Origin: Streptomyces fagopyri
Lineage (GTDB): Bacteria > Actinomycetota > Actinomycetes > Streptomycetales > Streptomycetaceae
Direction of reading: 5' to 3'
Assembly (NCBI RefSeq): GCF_009498275.1
Contig: NZ_CP045643.1
Span: forward strand, 3,038,001-3,102,000
DNA: 64,000 bases
The first letter of the stretch is position 1, and the number at the start of each line of letters is the position of its first letter. Below are positions 17,621-26,442 of the stretch, in pieces. The notes beneath the pieces were generated by a model. That model was not told where the DNA came from. It worked only from the letters and a program-made list of their open reading frames with translations, and did not search any database. The position numbers and the translations under genes were made by a program.

Positions 17621-19099
17621 TTACTTCGCCGCGAGCCTCGTCAGCGCCGCGTCGACCCGCGCCAGCGCCGTCTCCTTGCCCAGGATCTGCAGGGACTCGA
17701 AGAGCGGCAGGCCGACCGTGCGGCCGGTGACGGCGACGCGGACCGGGGCCTGGGCCTTGCCGAGCTTGAGGCCGTGCTCCTCACCGGCGGCCAGGACGGC
17801 CTCCTTGAGTGCCTCCGGGGAGGACCAGTCGGCCGTGTCCAGCTTCTCGCGGGCCGTCCGCAGGAGCGCGTCCGAGCCCTCCTTCATCGCCTTCGTCCAG
17901 GAGGCCTCGTCGTGGGCCGGCTCCGGCAGGAACAGGAAGTCGACGTTGTCCGTGATCTCGGAGAGGACCTTGAGCCGGGACTGCGCGTACGGGGCGATCG
18001 TCTGCCACTTCGCCTCGTCGAAGTCCTCCGGCGCCCAGGGGGCGAAGGGTGCCTTCAGCCAGGGGGCGCAGCGCTCCGTGAAGTCCTTCACGTCGAGCAG
18101 CCGGATGTGGTCGCCGTTGATCGACTCGGCCTTCTTCAGGTCGAAGCGGGCCGGGTTCGGGTTCACGTCCGTGACCTCGAAGGCGGCGACCATCTCGTCG
18201 ATGCCGAAGATGTCGCGGTCCGCCGAGAGCGACCAGCCCAGCAGGGAGAGGTAGTTGAGCAGTCCCTCGGGAAGGAAACCGCGCTCCCTGTAGAGGTTGA
18301 GCGAGGACTCCGGGTCGCGCTTGGAGAGCTTCTTGTTGCCCTCGCCCATGACGTACGGGAGGTGGCCGAAGGCCGGGATCTCCTTGGCGATGCCCAGCTC
18401 GGTCAGCGCCTTGTAGAGGGCGATCTGCCGAGGGGTGGAGGAGAGCAGGTCCTCGCCGCGCAGGACGTGGGTGATCTCCATCAGGGCGTCGTCGACCGGG
18501 TTGACCAGCGTGTACAGGGGCGCGCCGTTGGCTCGTACGATCCCGTAGTCCGGCACGTTCTCCGGGAGGTACGTGATCTCGCCGCGGACCAGGTCCGTGA
18601 AGGTGATCGTGTCGTCGGGCATCCGGAAGCGGACGATCGACGTGCGGCCCTCGGCCTCGTACGCGGCCTTCTGCTCGGCGGAGAGGTCGCGGCAGTGACC
18701 GTCGTAGCCGGAGGGCTTGCCGGCGGCGCGGGCGGCGTCGCGGCGGGCGTCCAGCTCTTCGGTGGTGCAGTAGCAGTGGTACGCGTGGCCGGCGTCCAGC
18801 AGCTTCTGGGCGACGTCCTTGTAGAGGTCCATCCGCTGCGACTGGCGGTAGGGCGCGTGCGGGCCGCCGATCTCGGGGCCCTCGTCCCAGTCGAAGCCCA
18901 GCCAGCGCATCGCGTCGAGCAACTGGCCGTACGACTCCTCGGAGTCGCGGGCCGCGTCCGTGTCCTCGATACGGAAGACGAGGGTGCCTTCGTTGTGCCG
19001 GGCGAACGCCCAGTTGAACAGCGCCGTACGGACCAGGCCCACGTGGGGGTTGCCGGTCGGGGAGGGACAGAAACGTACACGGACGTTCGGGTTAGCCAC
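17621..19099 (-). CDS. gltX: glutamyl-tRNA synthetase
   Basis: This class I synthetase charges tRNA-Glu. In actinobacteria, which lack a glutaminyl-tRNA synthetase, it also misacylates tRNA-Gln for later amidation by GatCAB. The 492-residue protein shows [20 protein letters not shown] (HIGH-like motif), the zinc/anticodon linker region, and [13 protein letters not shown] (KMSKS-like motif). It overlaps the upstream FAH-family gene by eight bases. The Glu and Gln tRNA genes lie 3.3 kb downstream on the same strand. Confidence 0.97.
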   Translation of the reverse strand: MANPNVRVRFCPSPTGNPHVGLVRTALFNWAFARHNEGTLVFRIEDTDAARDSEESYGQLLDAMRWLGFDWDEGPEIGGPHAPYRQSQRMDLYKDVAQKLLDAGHAYHCYCTTEELDARRDAARAAGKPSGYDGHCRDLSAEQKAAYEAEGRTSIVRFRMPDDTITFTDLVRGEITYLPENVPDYGIVRANGAPLYTLVNPVDDALMEITHVLRGEDLLSSTPRQIALYKALTELGIAKEIPAFGHLPYVMGEGNKKLSKRDPESSLNLYRERGFLPEGLLNYLSLLGWSLSADRDIFGIDEMVAAFEVTDVNPNPARFDLKKAESINGDHIRLLDVKDFTERCAPWLKAPFAPWAPEDFDEAKWQTIAPYAQSRLKVLSEITDNVDFLFLPEPAHDEASWTKAMKEGSDALLRTAREKLDTADWSSPEALKEAVLAAGEEHGLKLGKAQAPVRVAVTGRTVGLPLFESLQILGKETALARVDAALTRLAAK

Positions 19100-19880
19100 G
19101 CTTGATCACCTTGTTGGTGAGAGTGCCGATGCCTTCGATGGTGACGGCGACCTCGTCGCCGACGTTCAGGGGGCCGACCCCAGCGGGGGTGCCGGTGAGG
19201 ATCACGTCGCCGGGGAGCAGCGTCATGGCCTCGGTGATGTTGACGATCAGGTCCTCGACGCTGTGGGTCATCTCGCTGGTGCGGCCGAGCTGGCGCTGCT
19301 GCCCGTTGACCGTGCACTGGATGGTGATGCCCTCGGAGATCGCGGAGAGGTCCAGGTCCGTCTCCACCCAGGGGCCGAGCGGGCAGGAGCTGTCGAAGCC
19401 CTTGGCCCGCGCCCACTGCTTCTCGCGCTTCTGGACGTCGCGCGCGGTGACGTCGTTGGCGCAGGTGTAGCCGAGGATGACGTCCTTCACGCGCTCACGG
19501 GGCACCTCGCGGCACATCCGGCCGATCACCACGGCGAGCTCGGCCTCGTGGTGCACCTCGTTCGAGAAGGAGGGGTACCGGATGTCGTCGCCGGGGCCGA
19601 TCACCGAGGTCGACGGCTTGAAGAAGGCGAACGGGGCGTCGGGCACCTCGTTGCCCAGCTCCTTCGCGTGCTCCGCGTAGTTGCGGCCGAAGGCCACGAC
19701 CTTGTTCGGGAGCACCGGCGGCAGCAGCCGGACCTTGCCGAGGGGGACCTTCGTACCGGAGAGCTCGAAGTCCGCGAACGGGATGCCCTTGATGATGTCG
19801 AGGACGAGCTCGTCCGGCTTGTCGCCCTCGACCGCGCCGAACGCGACGTTGCCGTCGATGGAGAACCTGGCGATGCGCAC
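19092..19880 (-). CDS. fumarylacetoacetate hydrolase family protein
   Basis: The 262-residue enzyme has the FAH C-terminal fold with metal ligands in [13 protein letters not shown] and the [13 protein letters not shown] motif, then [16 protein letters not shown]. Family members hydrolyse or decarboxylate acylpyruvates, and 2-hydroxyhepta-2,4-dienedioate isomerases are related; the true substrate is unknown. The GTG start at 19880 gives [15 protein letters not shown]. It is translationally coupled to gltX by overlap, a pairing common in Streptomyces. Confidence 0.88.
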   Translation of the reverse strand: MRIARFSIDGNVAFGAVEGDKPDELVLDIIKGIPFADFELSGTKVPLGKVRLLPPVLPNKVVAFGRNYAEHAKELGNEVPDAPFAFFKPSTSVIGPGDDIRYPSFSNEVHHEAELAVVIGRMCREVPRERVKDVILGYTCANDVTARDVQKREKQWARAKGFDSSCPLGPWVETDLDLSAISEGITIQCTVNGQQRQLGRTSEMTHSVEDLIVNITEAMTLLPGDVILTGTPAGVGPLNVGDEVAVTIEGIGTLTNKVIKRG

Positions 19881-20000
19881 GGGATCCTTGCGCCCCTCAC
19901 TGAGCTGGCTGGAGTCTGACGCCCCAGGCTAACGCGGAGAGGGGTCCGCGCCCCGCGCATATCGGTCGGCGCGGTGATCGGGCGGCGGCCGGCGTGCGTA

Positions 20001-20189
20001 CTAGTCGGCGACGGAGGCCGCGACCGGGGCTTCCATGAGGATGGTGCGCCGCGGGTTGGCGGTCTGCGCGGGGAGGTCGACCGAGTGCTCCGGCTGCTCC
20101 AGCGCCTGCATCGCGTCGGCGTCCTCGAGGTGCGCCAGCGTGGTGCGTCGCGGGTTGGCTATGTTGCGGAACATCATCGTCGTCTTCAC
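20001..20189 (-). CDS. 62-residue protein with duplicated NPRRT motif
   Basis: I do not recognise a characterised family. The protein starts MKTTMMFRNIANPRRTTLAH, has a central acidic segment (LEDADAMQALEQPEHSVDLP) and repeats the motif as QTANPRRTILMEAP. The two ANPRRT(T/I)L boxes are 32 residues apart and are the only basic patches. There is no membrane segment or signal peptide. It begins at GTG (20189); an in-frame ATG at 20177 is an alternative, since gaggt lies 12 bases before the GTG. It could be a modified-peptide precursor, an adaptor or a regulator of the neighbouring conservon; none is proven. Confidence 0.7.
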   Translation of the reverse strand: MKTTMMFRNIANPRRTTLAHLEDADAMQALEQPEHSVDLPAQTANPRRTILMEAPVAASVAD

Positions 20190-20787
20190 TGTTGCGTTCG
20201 ACCTCGTCAGAGCGGGCGCCGGGCGGGCTCAAGAGCCCCCGTGTCGGCGCAGGTTGTCGGATTTGCCATCCCTGTAAAGCGCCAGGCTAAACATGCGATT
20301 CCCGGTAGAAGCCGTGAAGACCTCATGATCGGCGTGTGAGTTTGCTCACTCGGGGGATGCCAAACCGGTCAATTCAGGCCGCCAACCCCCTCCGGCGAAA
20401 AGGACATTACTCCATTGAACCCAACATTCCGCTCCTGATCATGGCGACTGGGACACCCCCCGCACCTCGCTGGATCGTAGGGATAAGACCGGAATGTACG
20501 AGATCACTTTCTACGTGTCGTGACCTTGCCCTCACAAGCTGTCACGGTGGTCACAGCCTGGTACATGGCCCTTGTTGGAGATCCTGCACTGTGCTGGAAT
20601 TCCTCGAACCGCCGCGGGATCGAACCGGCGCGCAGGAGGCGCGACTCAGCGCCGAGTGGCGGCGGGGAGGGGGAGCAGCGCCGGTCACTCACGACCACAC
20701 CAGGGGGCGCGTCTGCGCCCCTGAACGACGCCGACACCGTCCCGCCGTTTGCGCGGAGGGGCGCCTGGTCCAGAGGTTGCGACGCTA
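20190..20787. other. 600-bp intergenic region before the first conservon
   Basis: No protein gene is supported. It holds the leader of the small NPRRT gene (including a gggctcttgagccc hairpin at 20225-20238), a CRP-like site at 20335-20350, and the upstream region of cvnA. The sequence gtgctggaat at 20591-20600 recurs upstream of the second conservon at 26352-26361. Confidence 0.6.
20335..20350. promoter_or_regulatory. CRP/FNR-type palindrome
   Basis: TGTGAgtttgcTCACT matches the TGTGA-N6-TCACA consensus of cAMP-receptor proteins at nine of ten positions. It lies 146 bases upstream of the NPRRT gene and 438 bases upstream of cvnA. Streptomyces has a Crp that binds related sites; binding here is inferred. 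Confidence 0.5.
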
Positions 20788-23700
20788 GTGCAGGGACGTT
20801 TCAAGAGGGATGGCAGCGCTTCGGCGGAGCCGGAGCCGCACGGCGGGACCGACCGCGGTTCCTCGCCCCAGCACGCCCAGAACCCGGGACAATCAGAGCT
20901 CGGCGGTGGTGAGCGCTCCGCGCGCCCCGGCGCCGCGGCTCCCGAGACCCCACCCGTGAAGCCGAAGGCCCCTCCGGGCCCCGGCTCCCGCGTGGCACTG
21001 CGCAACTGGCGCATCTCCACGCGCCTGGTGTCGCTGCTCGCGCTCCCCGTGGTCGCCGCGACCACACTGGGCGCGCTGCGCATCAACCAGTCCATGGACG
21101 ACATCCAGCAGCTCGAGAACATGAAGCTGCTGACGGACATGACGAAGCAGGCGACCGAGCTGGCCGCCGCGCTCCAGAAGGAGCGCGACGGGTCGGCGGG
21201 TCCACTGGCGCACGGCGTCCCAGCCGGCGACTACCGGGTCAAGTCGGTCCGTGACTCCACGGACCGCGCCAAGGCGCAGTTCCTCTCCGGCACGCAGGAG
21301 ATCGACGACGCCAGTGCGAGCGGACAGCTCTCCGGTGTCCGCGACAGCCTCGTCGCCATCGCGGGCGAGCTGAACAAGCTCGGCACCATCCGCAACGCGG
21401 CCTACAGCGACCCGAAGAACGCCTCGCAGACGGTCGACGGTTATCACCGCCTCATCACCGAGCTGATCAACCTCTCGCAGGACATGGCGGAGGCGACCAG
21501 CAACCCGGAGATGATCCAGCGCACCCGCGCCCTGTCGGCCTTCTCGTCGGCCAAGGAGTACGCCTCCATCCAGCGCGCGATCATCGCCGCCGCGCTGCCG
21601 ACGAAGAACGACACCTTCGGCAAGATCTCCGAGAACGACCGGCTGTACGCGACCTCGGCCCAGGACAGTGAGGCCTCCGAGCGCACCAGCTTCGCGAGCA
21701 TCTACGGAAGCGGCGCCGAAACTCTCACCGAGCCCATCGACCAGGCCAACCCGACCATCCAGGCGGCCGACCAGTACGCCAAGCGCGTGCTGGACTCGGC
21801 GGGCGGTCTGAGCACCCAGGACAAGAAGTCCTACGTCGACTGGATCGACGCCGACACCGCCAAGATCGACCAGATGGCGAAGATCGAGATCTCGCTGCTC
21901 GGCGAGATGACGCAGAAGTCCCGTGAGCTGAAGAACGCCTCCCAGCAGGAAGCGATCATCTCCGGTGCGCTGATCCTCCTCGTCCTCGGTGTCTCGCTCG
22001 TCGGCGCCTTCGTCGTGGCCCGGTCCATGATCCGCTCGCTGCGCCGCCTCCAGGACACCGCGACCAGGGTCGCCCAGGACCGGCTGCCCGAGCTGGTCAA
22101 GCAGCTCTCGGAGTCGGACCCGCAGGACGTCGACACCTCCGTCGAGTCGGTCGGTGTGCACTCCCGGGACGAGATCGGCAAGGTCGCCGCGGCCTTCGAC
22201 GACGTGCACCGCGAGGCCGTCCGCCTCGCCGCCGAGCAGGCCCTCCTGCGAGGCAACGTCAACGCGATGTTCACCAACCTCTCGCGCCGTTCCCAGGGCC
22301 TCATCCAGCGTCAGCTCTCGCTCATCTCCGAACTGGAGTCCCGCGAGGCCGACCCGGACCAGCTGTCCTCCCTGTTCAAGCTCGACCACCTCGCGACCCG
22401 CATGCGCCGTAACGGTGAGAACCTCCTCGTTCTCGCCGGTGAAGAGCCCGGCCGCCGCTGGACCCGTCCGGTCCCGCTGGTCGACGTGCTCCGCGCCGCG
22501 GCCTCCGAGGTGGAGCAGTACGAGCGCATCGAGCTGGCCTCGGTCCCCACGACGCAGGTCGCGGGCCGGGTCGTCAACGACCTCGTGCACCTGCTCGCCG
22601 AGCTGCTGGAGAACGCCACCTCGTTCTCCTCGCCGCAGACCAAGGTCAAGGTCACCGGTCACGCGCTGCCCGACGGCCGCGTCCTGATCGAGATCCACGA
22701 CACCGGTATCGGCCTGTCCCCCGAGGACCTCGCCGCGATCAACGAGCGGCTCGCCTCGCCGCCCACCGTGGACGTCTCCGTCTCCCGGCGCATGGGCCTC
22801 TTCGTGGTCGGTCGTCTGTCGCAGCGTCACGGCATCCGTATCCAGCTGCGTCCGTCGGACTCCGGCGGCACCACCGCGCTCGTCATGCTCCCCGTCGATG
22901 TCGCCCAGGGCGGCAAGAAGGCTCCGGGCAAGCCGGGCCAGGGCGTTCCCTCCTCCGGCGGCCCGGCCGCCGCGCAGGCCTCGGCCGGTGTGGCCGCGGC
23001 CCGCCAGGGTGGCGGTCAGGGCGGTCCGTCCCTCGGAGCGGGCGCGCCCGCCGCCGGTGGCGGTCTCCTCGGCGGTGCGCCGCAGCGTGGACAGGTCGGT
23101 GCGGGGCAGGGTCCGCGGGCCGCGCTTCCCGGCAGTGGCCAGGGCGGTCGCCCGGGTGCTCCGGGCGGAGCGCGCGGACCGCAGGGTCAGGGCAACCCGC
23201 AGCAGGGCAGGCCGGCTCCGGCCGGTGCCGGTGCGAGTGTCTTCGGGCAGAGCGCGCCGGGTGCCCCGCAGGCCGGCGGAGCCGGTAATCCGCAGGGCTT
23301 CGGCGACGGACCCGGTACCCGCCAGGGCTTCAGCTTCGGTGACAGCGCCCCCGCGGCGGCTCCCCCGCAGCAGCCCTCGGGCAACAACAAGGGCGGCGGC
23401 CGTCGCCGGCCGCAGCTGCCGGGACGCGGTGGTCCGCGTGCCGAGCTGCCCGGTGGCAGCCCGCAGCAGTCCCGGCCGAGCTGGAGCGACGAGAACGCGC
23501 AGCCGCCCGTGCCGCGCGCCTCGCTGGACTCCCCGCGCGGTCACGAGGAGCCCGACGCCACCTCGCGCATGCCGCGCATCGACGACCGGCAGGGCCCGGC
23601 CTCGACCTCGGAGATGCCGCGCATCGACGACCGTCACGGTCCCGCCTCCACCTCCGAGTTCGCCCGCCCCGACTTCGACGGCCCCCGCCCCGGTATGGGC

Positions 23701-24603
23701 GCGCCGCAGAACCACGGGCAGAACCACGGCCAGAACCACGGCCAGAACACCGGCCAGTTCGTGCGCCCGGACGTGTTCGGCACCGCCACCACGAATCCGT
23801 CCTCCACGGGTCAGTTCGTGAACCCGGGCTACGGCAACGGCCAGGACCCCTCGTCCACCGGCCAGTTCGCCAACCCGGGCTACGGAAACCCCCAGGACCC
23901 CTCGTCCACCGGCCAGTTCGCCCGGCCCGGATACGGCAACGGCCAGGACCCCTCGTCCACCGGCCAGTTCGCCAACCCGGGCTACGGAAACGGCCAGGAT
24001 CCCTCGTCCACCGGTCAGTACGAGCGGCCGCAGCAGCGGCCCGCGCGTGCCCAGGAGCCGGAGGCGCTGCCGCCGGCCACCAGCCCCGGTGACGGACGTA
24101 CGCCGCTGTACGACACGCTGGAGACCAACTGGTTCCACGGTCAGGCGAACGGCTCCCACAACGGAGCGCAGAACGGAGCGCACAACGGCGCTCAGCACGG
24201 CGTTCAGAACGGCGTTCAGAACGGCGCCCACACCAACGGCTCGCAGCCTCCCCAGCAGCAGCCCCAGGCTCCCGTCGCCCCCCAGCGGGCCGCCACCCCA
24301 CAGGCCTCCGCCTCCTGGCGGACGTCCCCGAACGACGACCTCGGCCGTCAGGCCGAGCGCGTCCGTCAACCGTCGGCAGGCGGGGTCACCACCTCCGGCC
24401 TGCCGCGCCGGGTCCCGCGAGCCAACCTCGTCGCGGGCACGGCACAGCAGCAACAGCACCAAACAGGTCCGCAGGTCTCCCGTGCGCCCGATGACGTACG
24501 CGGCCGGCTGACCAATCTCCGTCGGGGCATTCAGCAGGGTCGCCAGGCCGGTACCGGCCAGACCGGCAGCTTCCCCAGCCCCACTCACCAGCAGGAGCGT
24601 TAG
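20788..24603 (+). CDS. conservon sensor protein CvnA (nitrate-sensor/HAMP/ATPase)
   Basis: CvnA is the membrane sensor-kinase-like component of a conservon, a four-gene G-protein-like signalling unit of actinomycetes. The 1271-residue protein has membrane segments near residues 78-98 and 390-415 enclosing a helical nitrate/nitrite-sensor-type domain. A HAMP linker and a histidine-kinase ATPase domain follow (N-box ELLENATSFSSPQ near residue 605). No standard phospho-acceptor H-box is evident. The last 550 residues are a Gly/Pro/Gln-rich tail with several tandem repeats. GTG at 20788 is chosen; agaggttg lies 11 bases upstream, exactly as in the second conservon. Confidence 0.92.
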   Translation: MQGRFKRDGSASAEPEPHGGTDRGSSPQHAQNPGQSELGGGERSARPGAAAPETPPVKPKAPPGPGSRVALRNWRISTRLVSLLALPVVAATTLGALRINQSMDDIQQLENMKLLTDMTKQATELAAALQKERDGSAGPLAHGVPAGDYRVKSVRDSTDRAKAQFLSGTQEIDDASASGQLSGVRDSLVAIAGELNKLGTIRNAAYSDPKNASQTVDGYHRLITELINLSQDMAEATSNPEMIQRTRALSAFSSAKEYASIQRAIIAAALPTKNDTFGKISENDRLYATSAQDSEASERTSFASIYGSGAETLTEPIDQANPTIQAADQYAKRVLDSAGGLSTQDKKSYVDWIDADTAKIDQMAKIEISLLGEMTQKSRELKNASQQEAIISGALILLVLGVSLVGAFVVARSMIRSLRRLQDTATRVAQDRLPELVKQLSESDPQDVDTSVESVGVHSRDEIGKVAAAFDDVHREAVRLAAEQALLRGNVNAMFTNLSRRSQGLIQRQLSLISELESREADPDQLSSLFKLDHLATRMRRNGENLLVLAGEEPGRRWTRPVPLVDVLRAAASEVEQYERIELASVPTTQVAGRVVNDLVHLLAELLENATSFSSPQTKVKVTGHALPDGRVLIEIHDTGIGLSPEDLAAINERLASPPTVDVSVSRRMGLFVVGRLSQRHGIRIQLRPSDSGGTTALVMLPVDVAQGGKKAPGKPGQGVPSSGGPAAAQASAGVAAARQGGGQGGPSLGAGAPAAGGGLLGGAPQRGQVGAGQGPRAALPGSGQGGRPGAPGGARGPQGQGNPQQGRPAPAGAGASVFGQSAPGAPQAGGAGNPQGFGDGPGTRQGFSFGDSAPAAAPPQQPSGNNKGGGRRRPQLPGRGGPRAELPGGSPQQSRPSWSDENAQPPVPRASLDSPRGHEEPDATSRMPRIDDRQGPASTSEMPRIDDRHGPASTSEFARPDFDGPRPGMGAPQNHGQNHGQNHGQNTGQFVRPDVFGTATTNPSSTGQFVNPGYGNGQDPSSTGQFANPGYGNPQDPSSTGQFARPGYGNGQDPSSTGQFANPGYGNGQDPSSTGQYERPQQRPARAQEPEALPPATSPGDGRTPLYDTLETNWFHGQANGSHNGAQNGAHNGAQHGVQNGVQNGAHTNGSQPPQQQPQAPVAPQRAATPQASASWRTSPNDDLGRQAERVRQPSAGGVTTSGLPRRVPRANLVAGTAQQQQHQTGPQVSRAPDDVRGRLTNLRRGIQQGRQAGTGQTGSFPSPTHQQER
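23794..24021 (+). repeat. 51-bp coding tandem repeat in cvnA
   Basis: A 17-residue unit, consensus DPSSTGQFANPGYGNGQ, is repeated about 4.5 times. Further short repeats (NHGQ at about 23710-23757, and NGAQNGAH-like at about 24150-24235) flank it. The tail is probably unfolded and may vary in length. Confidence 0.9.
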
Positions 24604-25026
24604 TTGAGCCCGATGAGCCAGGCCGCACAGAATCTGAACTGGTTGATCACCAACTTCGTGGACAACACCCCCGGGGTGTCCCACACCGTCGTCGTGTCCG
24701 CCGACGGGCTCCTTCTGGCGATGTCCGAAGGATTCCCCCGCGACCGCGCCGACCAGCTCGCGGCCGTCGCCTCCGGGCTGACCTCACTGACGGCCGGGGC
24801 CTCCCGGATCTTCGAGGGCGGCACGGTGGCCCAGACGGTCGTCGAGATGGAGCGCGGCTTCCTGTTCCTCATGTCCGTCTCGGACGGATCGTCCCTGGCG
24901 GTCCTCTCCCACCCGGAGTGCGACATCGGCCTTGTCGGCTACGAGATGGCACTGCTCGTCGACCGGGCGGGCGCCGTACTCACTCCGGACCTGCGCGCCG
25001 AACTCCAGGGAAGTCTGCTCCACTGA
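24604..25026 (+). CDS. conservon roadblock/LC7 protein CvnB
   Basis: This 140-residue roadblock-fold protein (NWLITNFVDNTPGVSHTVVV, then SADGLLLAMSEGFPRDRADQ) is expected to bind the conservon GTPase CvnD, as roadblock proteins do with MglA-type GTPases. I chose TTG at 24604 because aggag lies six bases before it; the ATG at 24613 is 15 bases away. The second conservon uses GTG at the same position, which supports this choice. The gene follows the cvnA stop without a gap. Confidence 0.92.
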   Translation: MSPMSQAAQNLNWLITNFVDNTPGVSHTVVVSADGLLLAMSEGFPRDRADQLAAVASGLTSLTAGASRIFEGGTVAQTVVEMERGFLFLMSVSDGSSLAVLSHPECDIGLVGYEMALLVDRAGAVLTPDLRAELQGSLLH

Positions 25027-25137
25027 CGGGCCCTGGTTCTACCGACTGCACGAAATCACCGTCCGGCCGCCACAATCCCCCCACCGGCCCCAACAGACGG
25101 CACGACTGACCGACCTGCTGTCCCGCCCGGAGGATTC

Positions 25138-25536
25138 ATGACCCCGCCCACCGCCTCTCATGATCCGTACGCTGAGCCGTACGGGGACGAGGGCGACCAG
25201 CCGCTGGTACGTCCGTACGCGATGACCGGCGGCCGGACCCGGCCGCGGTACCAACTCGCCATCGAGGCGCTGATCAGCACCACGGCCGACCCCCAGCAGT
25301 TGATGGGGCTGCTCCCGGAGCACCAGCGGATCTGCCACCTGTGCCGTGAGGTCAAGTCGGTGGCCGAGGTGTCGGCCCTCCTGTCCATGCCGCTCGGTGT
25401 GGCCCGGATCCTCGTCGCGGACCTCGCGGAAGCCGGACTCGTCGCCATCCACCAGCCTGGCGGCGATGAGAACAACGGCGGCGTGCCGGCCGTGACTTTG
25501 CTCGAAAGGGTGCTCAGTGGACTTCGCAAGCTCTGA
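25138..25536 (+). CDS. conservon DUF742 protein CvnC
   Basis: The 132-residue protein carries the DUF742 domain: PLVRPYAMTGGRTRPRYQLA, PEHQRICHLCREVKSVAEVS and LGVARILVADLAEAGLVAIH. The C-terminal half is helix-turn-helix-like. Conservon CvnC proteins form part of the membrane-associated complex with CvnA, CvnB and CvnD. The N-terminus is short compared with the second copy (196 residues), which has a Pro/Gln-rich extension. Its last 20 bases overlap cvnD. Confidence 0.92.
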   Translation: MTPPTASHDPYAEPYGDEGDQPLVRPYAMTGGRTRPRYQLAIEALISTTADPQQLMGLLPEHQRICHLCREVKSVAEVSALLSMPLGVARILVADLAEAGLVAIHQPGGDENNGGVPAVTLLERVLSGLRKL

Positions 25537-26092
25537 CGGAGGTCGGGCGACCACCTCCGCGAAGATCGTGGTGGCGGGCGGCTTCGGCGTGGGCAAGACC
25601 ACGTTCGTCGGCGCCGTCTCGGAGATCAACCCGCTGCGCACCGAGGCCGTCATGACGTCCGCGTCCGCGGGCATCGACGACCTCACGCACACCGGAGACA
25701 AGACGACCACCACCGTCGCCATGGACTTCGGCCGCATCACCCTGGACCAGGACCTGATCCTGTACCTCTTCGGTACACCCGGTCAGGACCGCTTCTGGTT
25801 CATGTGGGACGACCTCGTCCGCGGCGCCATCGGCGCCGTGGTCCTGGTGGACACCCGCCGTCTCGCCGACTGCTTCCCCGCGGTCGACTACTTCGAGAAC
25901 TCCGGGCTGCCTTTCGTCATCGCCCTCAACGGCTTCGACGGACACCAGCCCTACAACCCCGAAGAAGTGCGCGAGGCGCTGCAGATCGGCCCGGACGCCC
26001 CGATCATCACGACGGACGCCCGGCACCGCGCGGACGCGAAGAGCGCGCTGATCACCCTGGTCGAGCACGCGCTCATGGCACGTCTGCGGTAG
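25517..26092 (+). CDS. conservon small GTPase CvnD
   Basis: This 191-residue Ras-like GTPase has the P-loop GGFGVGKTTFVG, switch II FGTPGQDRFWFM and a divergent NGFD nucleotide-specificity motif. It is the output GTPase of the conservon. GTG at 25517 lies inside the end of cvnC, giving tight coupling. Over 25556-25941 the DNA is nearly identical to the second cvnD, including third codon positions. Confidence 0.95.
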   Translation: MDFASSDGGRATTSAKIVVAGGFGVGKTTFVGAVSEINPLRTEAVMTSASAGIDDLTHTGDKTTTTVAMDFGRITLDQDLILYLFGTPGQDRFWFMWDDLVRGAIGAVVLVDTRRLADCFPAVDYFENSGLPFVIALNGFDGHQPYNPEEVREALQIGPDAPIITTDARHRADAKSALITLVEHALMARLR

Positions 26093-26153
26093 CACCCAAG
26101 TCGACAGGTTCATAAGGAAGTTGTCGTAGACGCATTGGAGCCGGCTGTGTCGT

Positions 26154-26182
26154 TTGACACGGCCGGCCACAGTGTTCATAAC
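26154..26182 (+). promoter_or_regulatory. vegetative-type promoter between the conservons
   Basis: A perfect -35 box TTGACA (26154-26159) and a -10 CATAAC (26177-26182) are separated by 17 bases. Transcription would start near 26190, at the start codon of a 30-codon frame and 60 bases before a strong terminator. Confidence 0.6.
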
Positions 26183-26190
26183 GTTTCGAC

Positions 26191-26283
26191 ATGGAATTCG
26201 ATGGGCACCAACACGCATCGCGGTCACCCGGTGCCACTGCGCTCATGAAAGCCCCGTCTTTTGACGGGGCTCGCTCTTTATGA
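26191..26283 (+). CDS. possible leaderless 30-residue small protein, or part of a short non-coding RNA
   Basis: An ATG lies right where transcription from the promoter at 26154-26182 should begin. The frame codes for MEFDGHQHASRSPGATALMK and ten more residues, ending in a TTA-TGA pair. The terminator stem lies inside its last third, which argues for a small RNA instead. In high-GC DNA a 30-codon open frame is not significant in itself, so this is a candidate only. Confidence 0.3.
   Translation: MEFDGHQHASRSPGATALMKAPSFDGARSL
26250..26271 (+). terminator. strong terminator between the conservons
   Basis: A perfect nine-bp stem (agccccgtc and gacggggct) with a TTTT loop, followed by a pyrimidine-rich stretch. 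It could end the first conservon transcript and also the short transcript starting near 26190. Confidence 0.85.
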
Positions 26284-26442
26284 CCGTTTTATCTGGGGGA
26301 TGCATCACTCGGAAGCATCGATTCCGAGTGTTTGGAAGGGCGCTGCCTGACGTGCTGGAATGCGCTGAACTGCCCAGTAGTCAAGGGCGCTGGAGACACC
26401 GCGGCACAACGTAGGTGCCGACGCCGAGAGGTTGTTGGTCGA

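Noticed and set aside
20893..24684. Long open frame of more than 1200 codons antisense to cvnA
   Set aside because: It is a by-product of high-GC third positions in cvnA; its composition is Arg/Gly/Leu-rich without domains, and cvnA itself is a clear homologue on the other strand.
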